Below, in pieces: positions 42,307 to 51,377 of a stretch of 64,000 nucleotides of DNA; positions within the stretch are counted from its first letter, which is position 1, and each line of letters begins with the position of its first letter. Under the pieces are notes generated by a model that saw only the letters and a program-made list of their open reading frames with translations, was not told the origin of the DNA and did not search any database. Source of the DNA: Leptotrichia hofstadii (lineage in GTDB: Bacteria > Fusobacteriota > Fusobacteriia > Fusobacteriales > Leptotrichiaceae); the NCBI RefSeq assembly GCF_007990525.1, contig NZ_AP019823.1:930001-994000 (forward strand), read 5' to 3'. A program made the position numbers and the translations under genes.

Positions 42307-43308
42307 ATGGGAGACATTGTGTATGATAAACCTTTTAAAACTTATAAAGAGCAAATAGAAATATTAAAAAATAAATATAAACTAAATATAAAAAATGAAA
42401 ATTTTGCTTTAGAACTTTTAAGTACGATTTCATATTATGATTTGATTAATGGTTCTAAAGAATCTTTTTTTGAGAAAGATTCTGAAATATTTGAAGAAAA
42501 CACAGATATTATAGATTTGTTTCTTTTCAAAATATTAGATAAAAATATTCAAAATACATTGTTTAAGTATAGTGTCTATGTAGAAAATATATTTAAAACA
42601 AAAATGGCATATCTTATATCAAGGAAATACGGAATTTCAATTGAACAGTATTTAAATGAAAAAAACTACTATTTGCCTATTAATTTTCAAAGAAGAGAAA
42701 AAAGAAATCAAACCTTAGAAGCAATTTTGGCAGTAGCAACAGATAATAAGTATAAAAATGATCCTACAGAATATTATAAAAAATATCATAATCATATTCC
42801 AGCTTGGATATTATTTAAAAATGTTAATTTTACAGACATTATTGATTTATATTCCTTTTTAAAATTAGAAGATAAACTGGAGATAGCAAAAGAATATTGT
42901 AATAATGCGAGTCAACTCAAAGATGAAGAATTAGTAGAACTATTAAAAAATTCAATTACTATCGTAAGAAAGTTTAGAAATAGAATTGCCCATAATTTAA
43001 AAGTAATAACCTATAGAGCTAAAGGTAACAATTTGAAATTGAAGAATATTAAAAATTTTCTTCCAAATCAATTTATAGGAAAAAATGATTATAAAAATAA
43101 AATAGGAATTAATGACTTGTTTTCTATGATTTCCTCAATAACTTTTTTGTTAAAAAATGAGACATTGATATTTCAGATGTTTAGTGAATTAAAGGCTGAT
43201 TTTAATTTAATATCCTTACAGAAAATGGTAAAAAAATATAAAAAAGTAACAAATTTTCCTCAAAATATTGAAAAAAGATTTGATATAATTTTAGGAAAAG
43301 AAAAATAA
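42307..43308 (+). CDS. AbiD/AbiF-type abortive-infection protein (Abi_2 family, HEPN RNase)
   Basis: This 333-residue protein has the Abi_2 layout: DKPFKTYKEQIEILKNK at the N-terminus, then ISYYDLINGSK. A helical body contains WILFKNVNFTDIIDLY and a HEPN-type RNase motif RNRIAHN (Arg224 to His229). AbiD/AbiF proteins block phage growth, and HEPN domains cleave RNA. The ATG at 42307 with GGAGGGG is chosen; the in-frame ATG at 42277 lies inside the terminator stem. A dedicated promoter, small RNA and terminator precede it. Expression would need read-through, so the RNA may control dose or activity. sppA begins 18 bp downstream. Confidence 0.85.
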   Translation: MGDIVYDKPFKTYKEQIEILKNKYKLNIKNENFALELLSTISYYDLINGSKESFFEKDSEIFEENTDIIDLFLFKILDKNIQNTLFKYSVYVENIFKTKMAYLISRKYGISIEQYLNEKNYYLPINFQRREKRNQTLEAILAVATDNKYKNDPTEYYKKYHNHIPAWILFKNVNFTDIIDLYSFLKLEDKLEIAKEYCNNASQLKDEELVELLKNSITIVRKFRNRIAHNLKVITYRAKGNNLKLKNIKNFLPNQFIGKNDYKNKIGINDLFSMISSITFLLKNETLIFQMFSELKADFNLISLQKMVKKYKKVTNFPQNIEKRFDIILGKEK

Positions 43309-43326
43309 TAGCAAGAAGGAGTTGAG

Positions 43327-44976
43327 ATGATGTTTATTTTGAAAATGCTATTAGAAATAGTAATAATGCTTATTTTGTGTGTAATTTTAAATTTAATTTT
43401 TGTGAAGAAGATTCTTAGAGTAAAAAATAAGAAGAAAATACCTTTAAAAAAGGTAAAAGCCGTTGTGTTTGATGTCAAGAAATTGAAAGAAGATGTGGCT
43501 ATGCCGGCATTAAAGGGGAAAGAGAAATTATCGTATTATCAAATATTGCAAGGATTAAATAATCTTGCGGAAGATAAGAATATAAAAAAAGTGATTGTTG
43601 ATGTAGATAAGTTAAATTTGACACTTTCACAGTTGGAAGAGATTTCTAAAATTTTTGACAAGATTAGGAAAAATAAGGAAGTAGTGGCAATAGGAACGCT
43701 TTTTGAGGAAGGTCGATATAGACAGGCTTTACTTGCTGATAAAATTTTTGTGTTTGACACAAGGCAGTCAACTCTTATTTTTAGGGGATATTTTCATAAA
43801 GAATTTTATTTAAAGTCGTTTCTGGAAAAGTTTGGGATAAAGATGAATGTGCTTCATATTGGTGATTATAAGGTGGCTGGAGAAAAATATAGCCATAACC
43901 AAATGTCAGAAGAGAAAAAGGAATCAATTAAAAATATAAAGGATAAAGTTTTTGAAGATTTTGTGGAACTGGTAAAAAGTAAAAGAGGCGTTGATATTGA
44001 AAATGAGATATTGAGTGGAAATCTAATTTTTGCTGGGGCGAAAAAGGCTTTGGAATATAAATTGATTGACGGTGTTGCTGATTATGATGAAATTGGGATA
44101 AATTACAAGGAAGACACCGTTTCGATTGAAGATTACATAGGAATGTTGAAAGAAAAAAAAGAAAAAGCAAAAGATACGATTGCAGTAGTGAATCTTGAAG
44201 GTGTTATTGATGTGAAAAATCCTAACAAAAATATTACTTATGAAAATGTATGTGAAAAATTGGAAGAATTAAAAGAAATAAAGAATTTGAAAGGGTTGGT
44301 GTTAAGAATAAATTCACCTGGTGGAAGTGCTTTAGTTTCTGAAAAAATATATAAGAAATTAAAAAAATTGACTGTGCCAATATATGTTTCAATGGGAGAT
44401 GTCTGTGCAAGCGGTGGTTATTACATTGCCACAACTGGAAAAAAATTATTTGCGAATAACTTCACTTTGACAGGCTCAATCGGTGTTGTTATGATGTATC
44501 CTGAAGTTGCAGGAACAGTGAAAAAGTTAGACATTAATTTGGAAGGATTTGGAAAAGGTGCTGGCTTTGATATGCTGAATCCGTTTGAAAAACTAGGAGA
44601 AGATTCAAAAGAGAAATTAATCCAGAATATGAATGAAGTTTATGGCGAGTTTAAGGAACATGTAATGGTAGCCAGAGGAATGAGTGATGAGGAACTTGAA
44701 AAAATTGCACAGGGAAGAGTATGGCTTGGAAGTGAAGCCAAAAATATCAATTTAGTTGATGAAATTGGAACTCTTGAAGATTGTATAAAATCAATGGCAA
44801 ATGATTTGAAACTGGATAAATATAAAGTGCAGATAGTGGAGTTAACACAAACTTTAAAAGAAACTCTGTCAGATATAAAAATGCCGTTTGTATCTGAGGA
44901 AATTAGGGAAAAGGTTGAATTTTTGCAAGGAAATATGAATCAGGTTTTGTATTATGAGAGTGATTTTGAACTGTAG
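43327..44976 (+). CDS. sppA: Signal peptide peptidase SppA, 67K (double-domain) type
   Basis: This 549-residue protein has an N-terminal membrane anchor followed by two tandem ClpP-like S49 domains. The catalytic Lys lies in the first domain (HIGDYKVAGEKYS). The nucleophile Ser lies in the second (GDVCASGGYYIATTG, after LRINSPGGSALVSE). This split active site is that of the long E. coli-type SppA. It degrades leftover signal peptides in the cytoplasmic membrane. GAAGGAG precedes tandem ATGs (43327 and 43330). It lies just after the Abi_2 gene, but is an ordinary chromosomal gene. Confidence 0.92.
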   Translation: MMFILKMLLEIVIMLILCVILNLIFVKKILRVKNKKKIPLKKVKAVVFDVKKLKEDVAMPALKGKEKLSYYQILQGLNNLAEDKNIKKVIVDVDKLNLTLSQLEEISKIFDKIRKNKEVVAIGTLFEEGRYRQALLADKIFVFDTRQSTLIFRGYFHKEFYLKSFLEKFGIKMNVLHIGDYKVAGEKYSHNQMSEEKKESIKNIKDKVFEDFVELVKSKRGVDIENEILSGNLIFAGAKKALEYKLIDGVADYDEIGINYKEDTVSIEDYIGMLKEKKEKAKDTIAVVNLEGVIDVKNPNKNITYENVCEKLEELKEIKNLKGLVLRINSPGGSALVSEKIYKKLKKLTVPIYVSMGDVCASGGYYIATTGKKLFANNFTLTGSIGVVMMYPEVAGTVKKLDINLEGFGKGAGFDMLNPFEKLGEDSKEKLIQNMNEVYGEFKEHVMVARGMSDEELEKIAQGRVWLGSEAKNINLVDEIGTLEDCIKSMANDLKLDKYKVQIVELTQTLKETLSDIKMPFVSEEIREKVEFLQGNMNQVLYYESDFEL

Positions 44977-45369
44977 GAAGTCTTTTAATTTTCAAAGAAA
45001 CGAATCTGTTCAGTAATTGTATAAATTTTTAAATATAATGAAAAAAATATTATTCGGAAGTAATTAAATTCCTTTGTTAAAGATAAAGTATATTGAATCA
45101 TTAAACAAGTATAATGGATCAGAAATGCAAATTTTTAATAGGAATTTTGTGAAGTCTAGATATTTTTTATATTTTTATTATAAATTTAGCTAAAATATCT
45201 AAAAAAGACTATATTTTTGATTACGCTAAACTTTATGGATTAAAAAACGAAAAAAAATATAAAATTTTCAATTATAAAAATATAATTTTAGCATTAACTT
45301 GAAAAAACTTTATTTTTTTAGAAATATAAGGTATAATATGATAAATATTTGGAAAATAGGAGTTTTTTT
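44977..45369. other. Intergenic stretch with a possible coding remnant
   Basis: About 390 bp before the Fic gene. In one plus-strand frame, 45186-45303 reads LAKISKKDYIFDYAKLYGLK and on to a TGA, with no start or ribosome site. It may be the tail of a lost gene. The rest is AT-rich and featureless apart from the Fic gene's own leader. Confidence 0.35.
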
Positions 45370-46578
45370 ATGAATAATTATTTGGAATTGTCAAAATTAT
45401 ACTATCAAAAAGCTAATATTGAAGAAGAATTGAATAAAAGACTTGAACATCCATGTGTTTATAAAACATCTTTATATATTTCGCCAATTTTACGGGGAGA
45501 AAGAGTTTCAAAGGAAGTAGAATTATTTTTTTTACCAATAAAAAATGTATTAATGTTACAAGATGAAATAATCCAAAATAGTAGAGATATTTTAAATTTG
45601 TCTAACGAACTGCCTGAAGTGGCTTTAAATTATTGTGTAAGAGAAATTATGGTTAATGAAATAATAAAAAGTAATGGGATTGAAGGAGTTCATACAACAA
45701 AAAAAGATGTGTATGATAGCATAAATTCCAATAAAAAATATAGATTTTCAGGAATTGTAAAAAAATATAAGCAAATAACAGAAAATAAGATTCAAAAAAT
45801 TAATTCTGCAGAAGAAATACGAAAAATATACGATGAAGTTTTTAGTGAAGAAATTGTAATTAATTCAGAGAACAAATTAGATGGGAAATTATTTAGAAAA
45901 GGTATTGTTCATGTCACAACGGGAATGAAAAATGTTCATTTAGGCGATACAACGGAAGAACTAATATTAGAGCATATTGAAAAATTGATAGAATTTATGA
46001 ATAGAAAAGATATAAATTTTTTATTAAAAGCCTGTATTACTCATTATTATTTTGAATACATTCATCCATTTTATGATGGAAATGGACGATTTGGAAGACT
46101 AATTTTCTCAATGTACCTGGCAAGAAAATTAGATGTATTTACGGGATTGTCATTGTCTTACTCAATTTTTTCTAAAAAGGAAAAATATTCAAAGTTATTT
46201 CTGAATACTTCAAATTCTAAAAATTTTGGTGAAATAACATTTTTTCTCATAGGCATGTTGGAACTAATAAAAAAAGGACAAGAAAGTATAATGAAAATGC
46301 TGGAAGATAAAATAGAAAAATTGAATTTTTCGAGAAATTATTTGAATAATCTCAATTTAAGCGATTTGGAGAAAGATATAATGTTTGTATATATTCAAAA
46401 TCATATTTTTTCTAATTCTGATTTAGAAGATAAAGAATTATGTAAAATAATAAATATGAGCAGACCTACACTAAAAAATAATATAGAACAATTAATAAAA
46501 AAAGAATACTTGACAAAAATTTCTAAAAAACCAATAACACATGTTTTAAGTGACAAATTACAGAAAGTTATTGACTAA
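45370..46578 (+). CDS. Fic-family protein (class II, with N-terminal inhibitory motif)
   Basis: About 402 residues. The Fic active-site motif HPFYDGNGRFGR (residues 232-243) is complete, including His, Asn and both Arg, so AMP transfer is expected. Upstream, SNGIEG (residues 101-106) matches the (S/T)xxxE(G/N) inhibitory helix of class II Fic proteins, whose Glu blocks ATP positioning. The last ~70 residues look like a winged helix (LCKIINMSRPTLKNNIEQLI). Such Fic proteins modify cellular targets by AMPylation. TAGGAG precedes the ATG at 45370, preferred over an upstream TTG. Confidence 0.88.
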   Translation: MNNYLELSKLYYQKANIEEELNKRLEHPCVYKTSLYISPILRGERVSKEVELFFLPIKNVLMLQDEIIQNSRDILNLSNELPEVALNYCVREIMVNEIIKSNGIEGVHTTKKDVYDSINSNKKYRFSGIVKKYKQITENKIQKINSAEEIRKIYDEVFSEEIVINSENKLDGKLFRKGIVHVTTGMKNVHLGDTTEELILEHIEKLIEFMNRKDINFLLKACITHYYFEYIHPFYDGNGRFGRLIFSMYLARKLDVFTGLSLSYSIFSKKEKYSKLFLNTSNSKNFGEITFFLIGMLELIKKGQESIMKMLEDKIEKLNFSRNYLNNLNLSDLEKDIMFVYIQNHIFSNSDLEDKELCKIINMSRPTLKNNIEQLIKKEYLTKISKKPITHVLSDKLQKVID

Positions 46579-46652
46579 AAAAACCAGTAAATATTGATTA
46601 AATTAATAAAGTTTAGATTTTAAAAATTAAAATTGAAAGAGGAGATAAAAAA

Positions 46653-47006
46653 ATGAACAAAGTATATTGCTATCCAAGATGCACAACTTGTAAAAAGGCT
46701 ATGAAATGGCTTGAGGAAAATGGGATTGATTATGAATATAAGCACATTGTGGAAGAAACACCGTCGAAGGAAGATATTAAGAAATACTATGAGAAAAGTG
46801 GATTGCCTTTAAAAAGATTTTTTAATACAAGCGGAAATGTTTATAAAGAACTGAACTTAAAGGAAAAATTGGCAGAGATGTCAGAAGATGAACAGTTTGA
46901 GTTACTTGCAAGCAATGGAATGGTATTAAAAAGACCACTTTTGGTAGGGAAGGATTTTGTGCTGGTTGGATTTAAGGAAGCTGAGTGGGTTGAAAAATTG
47001 AAATAA
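46653..47006 (+). CDS. ArsC/Spx-family thioredoxin-fold protein
   Basis: This 117-residue protein has YCYPRCTTCKKAMKWLEENG with a CxxC at residues 10-13. GLPLKRFFNTSGNVYKELNL and LKRPLLVGKDFVLVGFKE carry the conserved Arg-Pro of the ArsC fold. The CxxC suits YffB/Spx/MgsR-like members rather than a canonical arsenate reductase. It could be a thiol oxidoreductase or an RNA-polymerase-binding regulator; which one cannot be told. GAGGAG precedes the ATG. The next ORF starts 15 bp downstream. Confidence 0.88.
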   Translation: MNKVYCYPRCTTCKKAMKWLEENGIDYEYKHIVEETPSKEDIKKYYEKSGLPLKRFFNTSGNVYKELNLKEKLAEMSEDEQFELLASNGMVLKRPLLVGKDFVLVGFKEAEWVEKLK

Positions 47007-47021
47007 TTTAAAAAATTGGAA

Positions 47022-47339
47022 ATGATAAAAAAACTTCCACTAACAGGAGAGCATTATGAATTAGGATATGGAAATATTATTAAAAAGGATACATGGTTAT
47101 TTATGAATGAAAAAGGTAATTTAAAAGAGGCTCCTTTTGAAGGCTTAGGAGATCTAGACTCGGTAGAAGAGTATAGGACGGTTGGTATAGGAAAAACTAC
47201 TGAAGATGAGGCTAAAAAAAGTCCAGGACCAAGATTAGATGGTAAAGGAAAATATAATTTGGATGGCGATATCACAGAAAATATGCTGAGAATAGAACAT
47301 AAATTAAGATTGAGAGGTATATATCACAATGAATATTAA
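47022..47339 (+). CDS. Small protein of unknown function, overlapping the next gene
   Basis: About 105 residues. It has no signal peptide. The sequence has short blocks such as PLTGEHYELGYGNIIKKDTW, then GKTTEDEAKKSPGPRLDGKG and NMLRIEHKLRLRGIYHNEY. The ribosome site is weak (TTGGAA); an in-frame TTG at 47016 is an alternative. Its last 11 bp overlap the start of a secreted protein gene in another frame, so the two are probably translated together. It could be a detached C-terminal fragment of a larger polymorphic toxin, but that is a guess. Confidence 0.5.
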   Translation: MIKKLPLTGEHYELGYGNIIKKDTWLFMNEKGNLKEAPFEGLGDLDSVEEYRTVGIGKTTEDEAKKSPGPRLDGKGKYNLDGDITENMLRIEHKLRLRGIYHNEY

Positions 47340-48081
47340 ATTGATTAAATTAATAATATTATTAATATTTTTTTCTGTAAATACAGGCTATTCTTCTACA
47401 GGAGAAATAAAAGAAATAGATGAAAATGATCCAAATGTATTAAAATTTTTAAATAAAAGAAATATAACTGCTGGAGATACCTGGAATAATACTGGAATAT
47501 TCGAATATTCATTACATTCTACCGGACCAACAAAATATAAATTTTTGATGTATTTTAAGACTTTAAAAAAAGTTGATTATTCTAGATTAATACAAAGTCA
47601 TGGACAAAATTTTTCTATTTTAAAAAGTATAACCTTCGATAGTTTGACAGATGCAAATTTTTTGGATACTCTTTATTCTAATATACCACTAAAGCTAAAA
47701 AATAAAAAAAGATTCTTGTTTGGAAAAGTATCCTCAGTAGGATATGCTGAAGAAAATTTAATGAGAGTACTTAAACTTGAATTGTATTTTATAAATCCTG
47801 ATAACACATTGGAGACCAAAGTATTTTTTAAAACGGGAAACTTAGAAGGTTTATTAAACAAACATGACGATGAACAGGAAAAATTAAAGGAGGGGTTTGA
47901 TTATTCTTCAAATAGCCCAAAAGACATGATAACAATAATAACTGAAAATAACGTAGTGCATAAAGTCAGCGAAGATTTAGAAGGAACAGAAAAAGAGTTA
48001 TATGATTTTGTTATGAAACTTTTTAAGGATGAAATACCAAGGGAATATTTTGAATACAGGGATAAAGGTTATATTAAATAA
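47329..48081 (+). CDS. Exported protein of unknown function
   Basis: This 250-residue protein has a signal peptide (KLIKLIILLIFFSVNTGYSS). The mature part has mixed alpha/beta character and no cysteine, with segments FEYSLHSTGPTKYKFLMYFK and KKRFLFGKVSSVGYAEENLM. It is probably periplasmic. It overlaps the preceding small ORF by 11 bp, suggesting coupled translation and possibly a matched pair. No family is recognised. Confidence 0.68.
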   Translation: MNIKLIKLIILLIFFSVNTGYSSTGEIKEIDENDPNVLKFLNKRNITAGDTWNNTGIFEYSLHSTGPTKYKFLMYFKTLKKVDYSRLIQSHGQNFSILKSITFDSLTDANFLDTLYSNIPLKLKNKKRFLFGKVSSVGYAEENLMRVLKLELYFINPDNTLETKVFFKTGNLEGLLNKHDDEQEKLKEGFDYSSNSPKDMITIITENNVVHKVSEDLEGTEKELYDFVMKLFKDEIPREYFEYRDKGYIK

Positions 48082-48426
48082 CACTAAATCAATCTGATAA
48101 CCTATAGCTTGAAATTTATAATTAAATATTGAATAAATGTAGTAATTTGAGAGTTATAATTTTTAAGTTTGAAATATTTAGATTAAAAAAAGAATTTTAG
48201 GAAAAGAATATTATTTTAAAAATTTAAAAAAAATTGAAAAAAATTTTGTAATTGTATTGAAAATTAATGGAAAATGTGATAAACTTAATAAGTTATTGAA
48301 TAAAAGGATATTCCGCTTTTATTGTTGCTACCAGTTTTGTAAAGGATTTATAAGCAAGAAAAGTTTTTGAATCGGTAAGATTGGTATAGATAGAAAGAAT
48401 GTCTTAGAAAGAAGGGAGTGAATTTC
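48082..48426 (+). promoter_or_regulatory. Promoter and structured leader of rplS
   Basis: No ORF. A promoter is predicted at TTGAAA (48257-48262), 17 bp, TAAACT (48280-48285), giving a leader of about 130 nt. Within it CTTTT (48316-48320) and TTGCT (48325-48329) can pair with AAAAG (48359-48363) and AGCAA (48353-48357). The same CTTTT can instead pair with AAAAG at 48302-48306. Two exclusive folds are possible, as in ribosomal-protein leaders, but this was judged by eye only. Confidence 0.45.
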
Positions 48427-48777
48427 TTGAAAGAGAAATTAATCGAATTAGTAGAAAAAAATTACTTAAAGGCTGATGTGCCTCAATTTAAAGCAGGGGA
48501 TACAGTTGCAGTTCACTACAAAGTAAAAGAGGGAAACAAAGAAAGAATACAGGTTTTTGAAGGTGTAGTTATCAGAGTTTCTGGTGGAAGTGTTGCTAAA
48601 AACTTCACAGTTAGAAAAGTATCTTCAGGAATCGGTGTAGAAAGAATCATTCCTTTAAATTCTCCATTAGTAGAAAAAATCGAAGTTAAGAGAATTGGTA
48701 AAGTAAGAAGATCTAAATTATACTACTTGAGAAACTTATCAGGAAAAGCTGCTAGAATTAAAGAAATTAGAAAGTAG
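48427..48777 (+). CDS. rplS: 50S ribosomal protein L19, TTG start
   Basis: About 116 residues, the usual L19 length. Motifs include [57 protein letters not shown] and [20 protein letters not shown]. It stabilises the 30S-50S interface. Start choice: GAAGGGAG (48411-48418) sits 8 bases before a TTG at 48427, giving the family-like N-terminus [14 protein letters not shown]. The upstream in-frame GTG (48418) overlaps the ribosome site itself. A strong terminator follows, so it is transcribed alone. Confidence 0.95.
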   Translation: MKEKLIELVEKNYLKADVPQFKAGDTVAVHYKVKEGNKERIQVFEGVVIRVSGGSVAKNFTVRKVSSGIGVERIIPLNSPLVEKIEVKRIGKVRRSKLYYLRNLSGKAARIKEIRK

Positions 48778-48783
48778 CTTCAA

Positions 48784-48812
48784 GGCTAGCAAAATGCTAG
48801 CTTTTTATTTTT
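48784..48812 (+). terminator. Terminator of rplS
   Basis: GCTAGC (48785-48790) and GCTAGC (48796-48801) form a 6-bp stem with loop AAAAT, followed by TTTTTATTTTTT. Confidence 0.82.
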
Positions 48813-49028
48813 TATGCAAACTAAAAATTTAATATTTTAATAAAAAAATAAACTTTACTGTATTAAATCTATTTTAGGCAAATAAAAATTTTAGAAAAAA
48901 TAAAGTTTAATTATGTATAATTCAGTAATTGCTGCTTTAAAAGTGAACTTGAATGTTATAATTTTTATTGTTTCAGTCTTAAAGAGAGTTTTAAAATTTA
49001 AAAATTACAAATTAGGAGAGGGAAAATT

Positions 49029-50711
49029 ATGAATATGTTATTATGGGGAGCATTTTATATTGTTGCATCGCTATTTCTATTATTTTTCTTTTTTAAAGAA
49101 AAGCAGGTTATCCATTGGATAAGAGTGAAAGAGGATGAAATATTGCAAAAAGTCTCACTTGAGAAAAATCAAAAAAATGCTATGATTGGGAATTTATTAA
49201 CAGTTGTAGCGTTGATTGTATCGGCAGTATTTTTTGTAATTGTGGATAAAACTGAAGATCCAAATATTTGGATCAAGGTTTGGGGAATTTATGGAGTTTT
49301 TGGATTAAATGTTGCATTTTATATACTTAGAATGCAGCATGAATGGATTTTTTTATTGGATTTAATTATGTTATTTTTAGGGAAATTGATGTTTAATATT
49401 TTGGATACAAATTTTTATATTTATTTGATAATAAATGTTGTAATTTCGTTGATTCTTATTTATTTATTTAAAGATTTATCGAAGGAAAAAGTTACAGAAC
49501 ACTCGATTTTAAAAGAAGCCACACATGATAATAAGAAATTGGAAAAAATATTGACAGAATCGAGAGTAAAACAAGAAAGTACAGAAGAAATATTTAAAAA
49601 GATATTTCCAAATGACAATCTTTCAGTAGATGACAGAATTGCAAAGGAAGAAAGAAAAAGAAGCACATTTGGAAAAGCATTAACAAGAATTGATAATGCG
49701 TTGATTGCTGTTATTCTGGTGGCTGTTATCCAATTGTTCTATATTGGTAATTATGTTATTCCGACAGGTTCGATGGAGCCTACGATTTTAGTGAAAGATA
49801 GAGTTTTTACAAATATGGTGAAATATCATTTTTCAAATCCTAAAATTGGACAAATAATTGCGTTTAAAGAGCCGATGACTGATAAAGTGATGTATACAAA
49901 AAGAATAGTTGGAGAGCCAGGAACAACGCTTCAAATTGAAAAAGGTAAAATGAGTATTAATGAATTTGAAATTGCCAATGTTGATAATAAGCCAAGTTAT
50001 CCAGTTTATTCTAATGACAATCAACAATATAGGGAAGATTTGAAAAAATATAATCAGGAAGTGGATAAGTTTAATTCAAATAAAGTTCAGACTGTTGGTG
50101 GAGCTATATTGATAAACGATAAAAAATCAGAAGTTTTGGACAAAGTAACGCCACAAAAAGTATATTTGCCAGAAGGACTTCTTATGAATAACAAAATTTA
50201 TATTCCTAAAAAAGGAGATAAAGTAAAACTAGATAAAATTGTTGCAATTGACAAAATATTTGGAGAAATGAAAGACAAAGACCATACTTTAATTGGACAA
50301 GTAGACTGGGAAAGCTACTATGATGGAAAAGGATTTAAAAATTTGACTGGTAAAGAGTTTTTAGATTTAATAAAAACTGATAAGAACTTTAAAGATATAA
50401 TTGGAAATGATGATGAATTTAACTCAAATCCTAGAGATACACTGACAAATAGATATTATACATTTACATTGAAAGTGGAAGGCAGAGATGAGATGGTTAT
50501 GCCAATTATGGACTTTAAATATGATGATAAATTGTTTACAAGATTGCTGAATGGCGAAACCATAACACTTGATAAAAATTATTATATGGCTATGGGAGAT
50601 AACACTTCAAACAGTAAGGACACAAGATATTTTGGACTTGTGGCAGAACCTAGAATTAAAGGTGAATTACTTGTAAGATGGTGGCCGTTGACTAGAATTG
50701 GGCTATTATAA
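49029..50711 (+). CDS. lepB: Signal peptidase I, unusually long
   Basis: This 560-residue protein is far longer than the usual 180-350. Residues 1-150 contain about five hydrophobic helices, and 150-225 a charged linker. The S26 domain starts with a further helix. It carries catalytic Ser in IPTGSMEPTI, catalytic Lys in MYTKRIVGEPG, and box E MGDNTSNSKDTRYFG. Between Lys and box E there is a Lys/Asn-rich insertion of about 220 residues, facing the periplasm. It removes signal peptides from exported proteins such as the many in this window. AGGAGAGGG precedes the ATG. Confidence 0.92.
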   Translation: MNMLLWGAFYIVASLFLLFFFFKEKQVIHWIRVKEDEILQKVSLEKNQKNAMIGNLLTVVALIVSAVFFVIVDKTEDPNIWIKVWGIYGVFGLNVAFYILRMQHEWIFLLDLIMLFLGKLMFNILDTNFYIYLIINVVISLILIYLFKDLSKEKVTEHSILKEATHDNKKLEKILTESRVKQESTEEIFKKIFPNDNLSVDDRIAKEERKRSTFGKALTRIDNALIAVILVAVIQLFYIGNYVIPTGSMEPTILVKDRVFTNMVKYHFSNPKIGQIIAFKEPMTDKVMYTKRIVGEPGTTLQIEKGKMSINEFEIANVDNKPSYPVYSNDNQQYREDLKKYNQEVDKFNSNKVQTVGGAILINDKKSEVLDKVTPQKVYLPEGLLMNNKIYIPKKGDKVKLDKIVAIDKIFGEMKDKDHTLIGQVDWESYYDGKGFKNLTGKEFLDLIKTDKNFKDIIGNDDEFNSNPRDTLTNRYYTFTLKVEGRDEMVMPIMDFKYDDKLFTRLLNGETITLDKNYYMAMGDNTSNSKDTRYFGLVAEPRIKGELLVRWWPLTRIGLL

Positions 50712-50780
50712 TTTGAGAGTATTTACAAATGTGTTCGTTTTTAATATTATAAATAAGAGTTTGATAAAGGTAAAGAAAAA

Positions 50781-51347
50781 ATGGAGAATAAAATGGAAAA
50801 TATTGTCAGTGAATTGGTTAAAATTCATAATGGAAACTTTAAAAATAAAGTTGGGGATAAATATTTTTCTGAAATGATGTTAAGTGAGCAGTATGAGATA
50901 TACTGCTTATTTAATTATACGAAAGAAAATATTTTTGTGGAGAAATTAAAAAAAGAAGATAAAAATAAAATTTTAGAAAAAAATCAAAAAGAAAAAACGG
51001 ATTTGGATAAAAATGAAAAATTTGAGAAAAATGTGTTGGGATATGTCGCATTTTATGGTACAATAGGAAGCATAGATATTTTTGAAATTGCAATAAAAAA
51101 AGAATATCAGGGGCAATGTTTTGGTGAAAAATTATTAATTGAAAGCATGGGAAATTTACTTAAAAATAATAAAAATTCAGAAATTAAAAATATACATTTT
51201 TCAGAAAATAAGTTTTTGCTGGAAGTTAACGAAAATAATATAAAAGCACTAAAACTTTATAAAAAAATTGGATTTGAACAAATTTCTGTAAGAAAAAATT
51301 ATTATGGAAATAATGAGGATGCAATAATAATGATGAAAATCATTTAG
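50781..51347 (+). CDS. GNAT-family acetyltransferase, RimI-like
   Basis: This 188-residue protein has the GNAT acetyl-CoA loop in a variant form (IKKEYQGQCFGEKLLIESM, Q-x-x-G-x-G/x) and the C-terminal LEVNENNIKALKLYKKIGFE typical of RimI. It would acetylate the N-terminus of a protein such as ribosomal S18. A Lys/Glu-rich insertion of about 30 residues lies in the first half. Two starts are possible: ATG 50781 (AAAGG upstream) or ATG 50793 (GGAG seven bases before). It sits between lepB and the helicase gene in the same direction. Confidence 0.85.
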   Translation: MENKMENIVSELVKIHNGNFKNKVGDKYFSEMMLSEQYEIYCLFNYTKENIFVEKLKKEDKNKILEKNQKEKTDLDKNEKFEKNVLGYVAFYGTIGSIDIFEIAIKKEYQGQCFGEKLLIESMGNLLKNNKNSEIKNIHFSENKFLLEVNENNIKALKLYKKIGFEQISVRKNYYGNNEDAIIMMKII

Positions 51348-51377
51348 TTTGAGCATAAATAAAAGTAAGGGAGAGAA

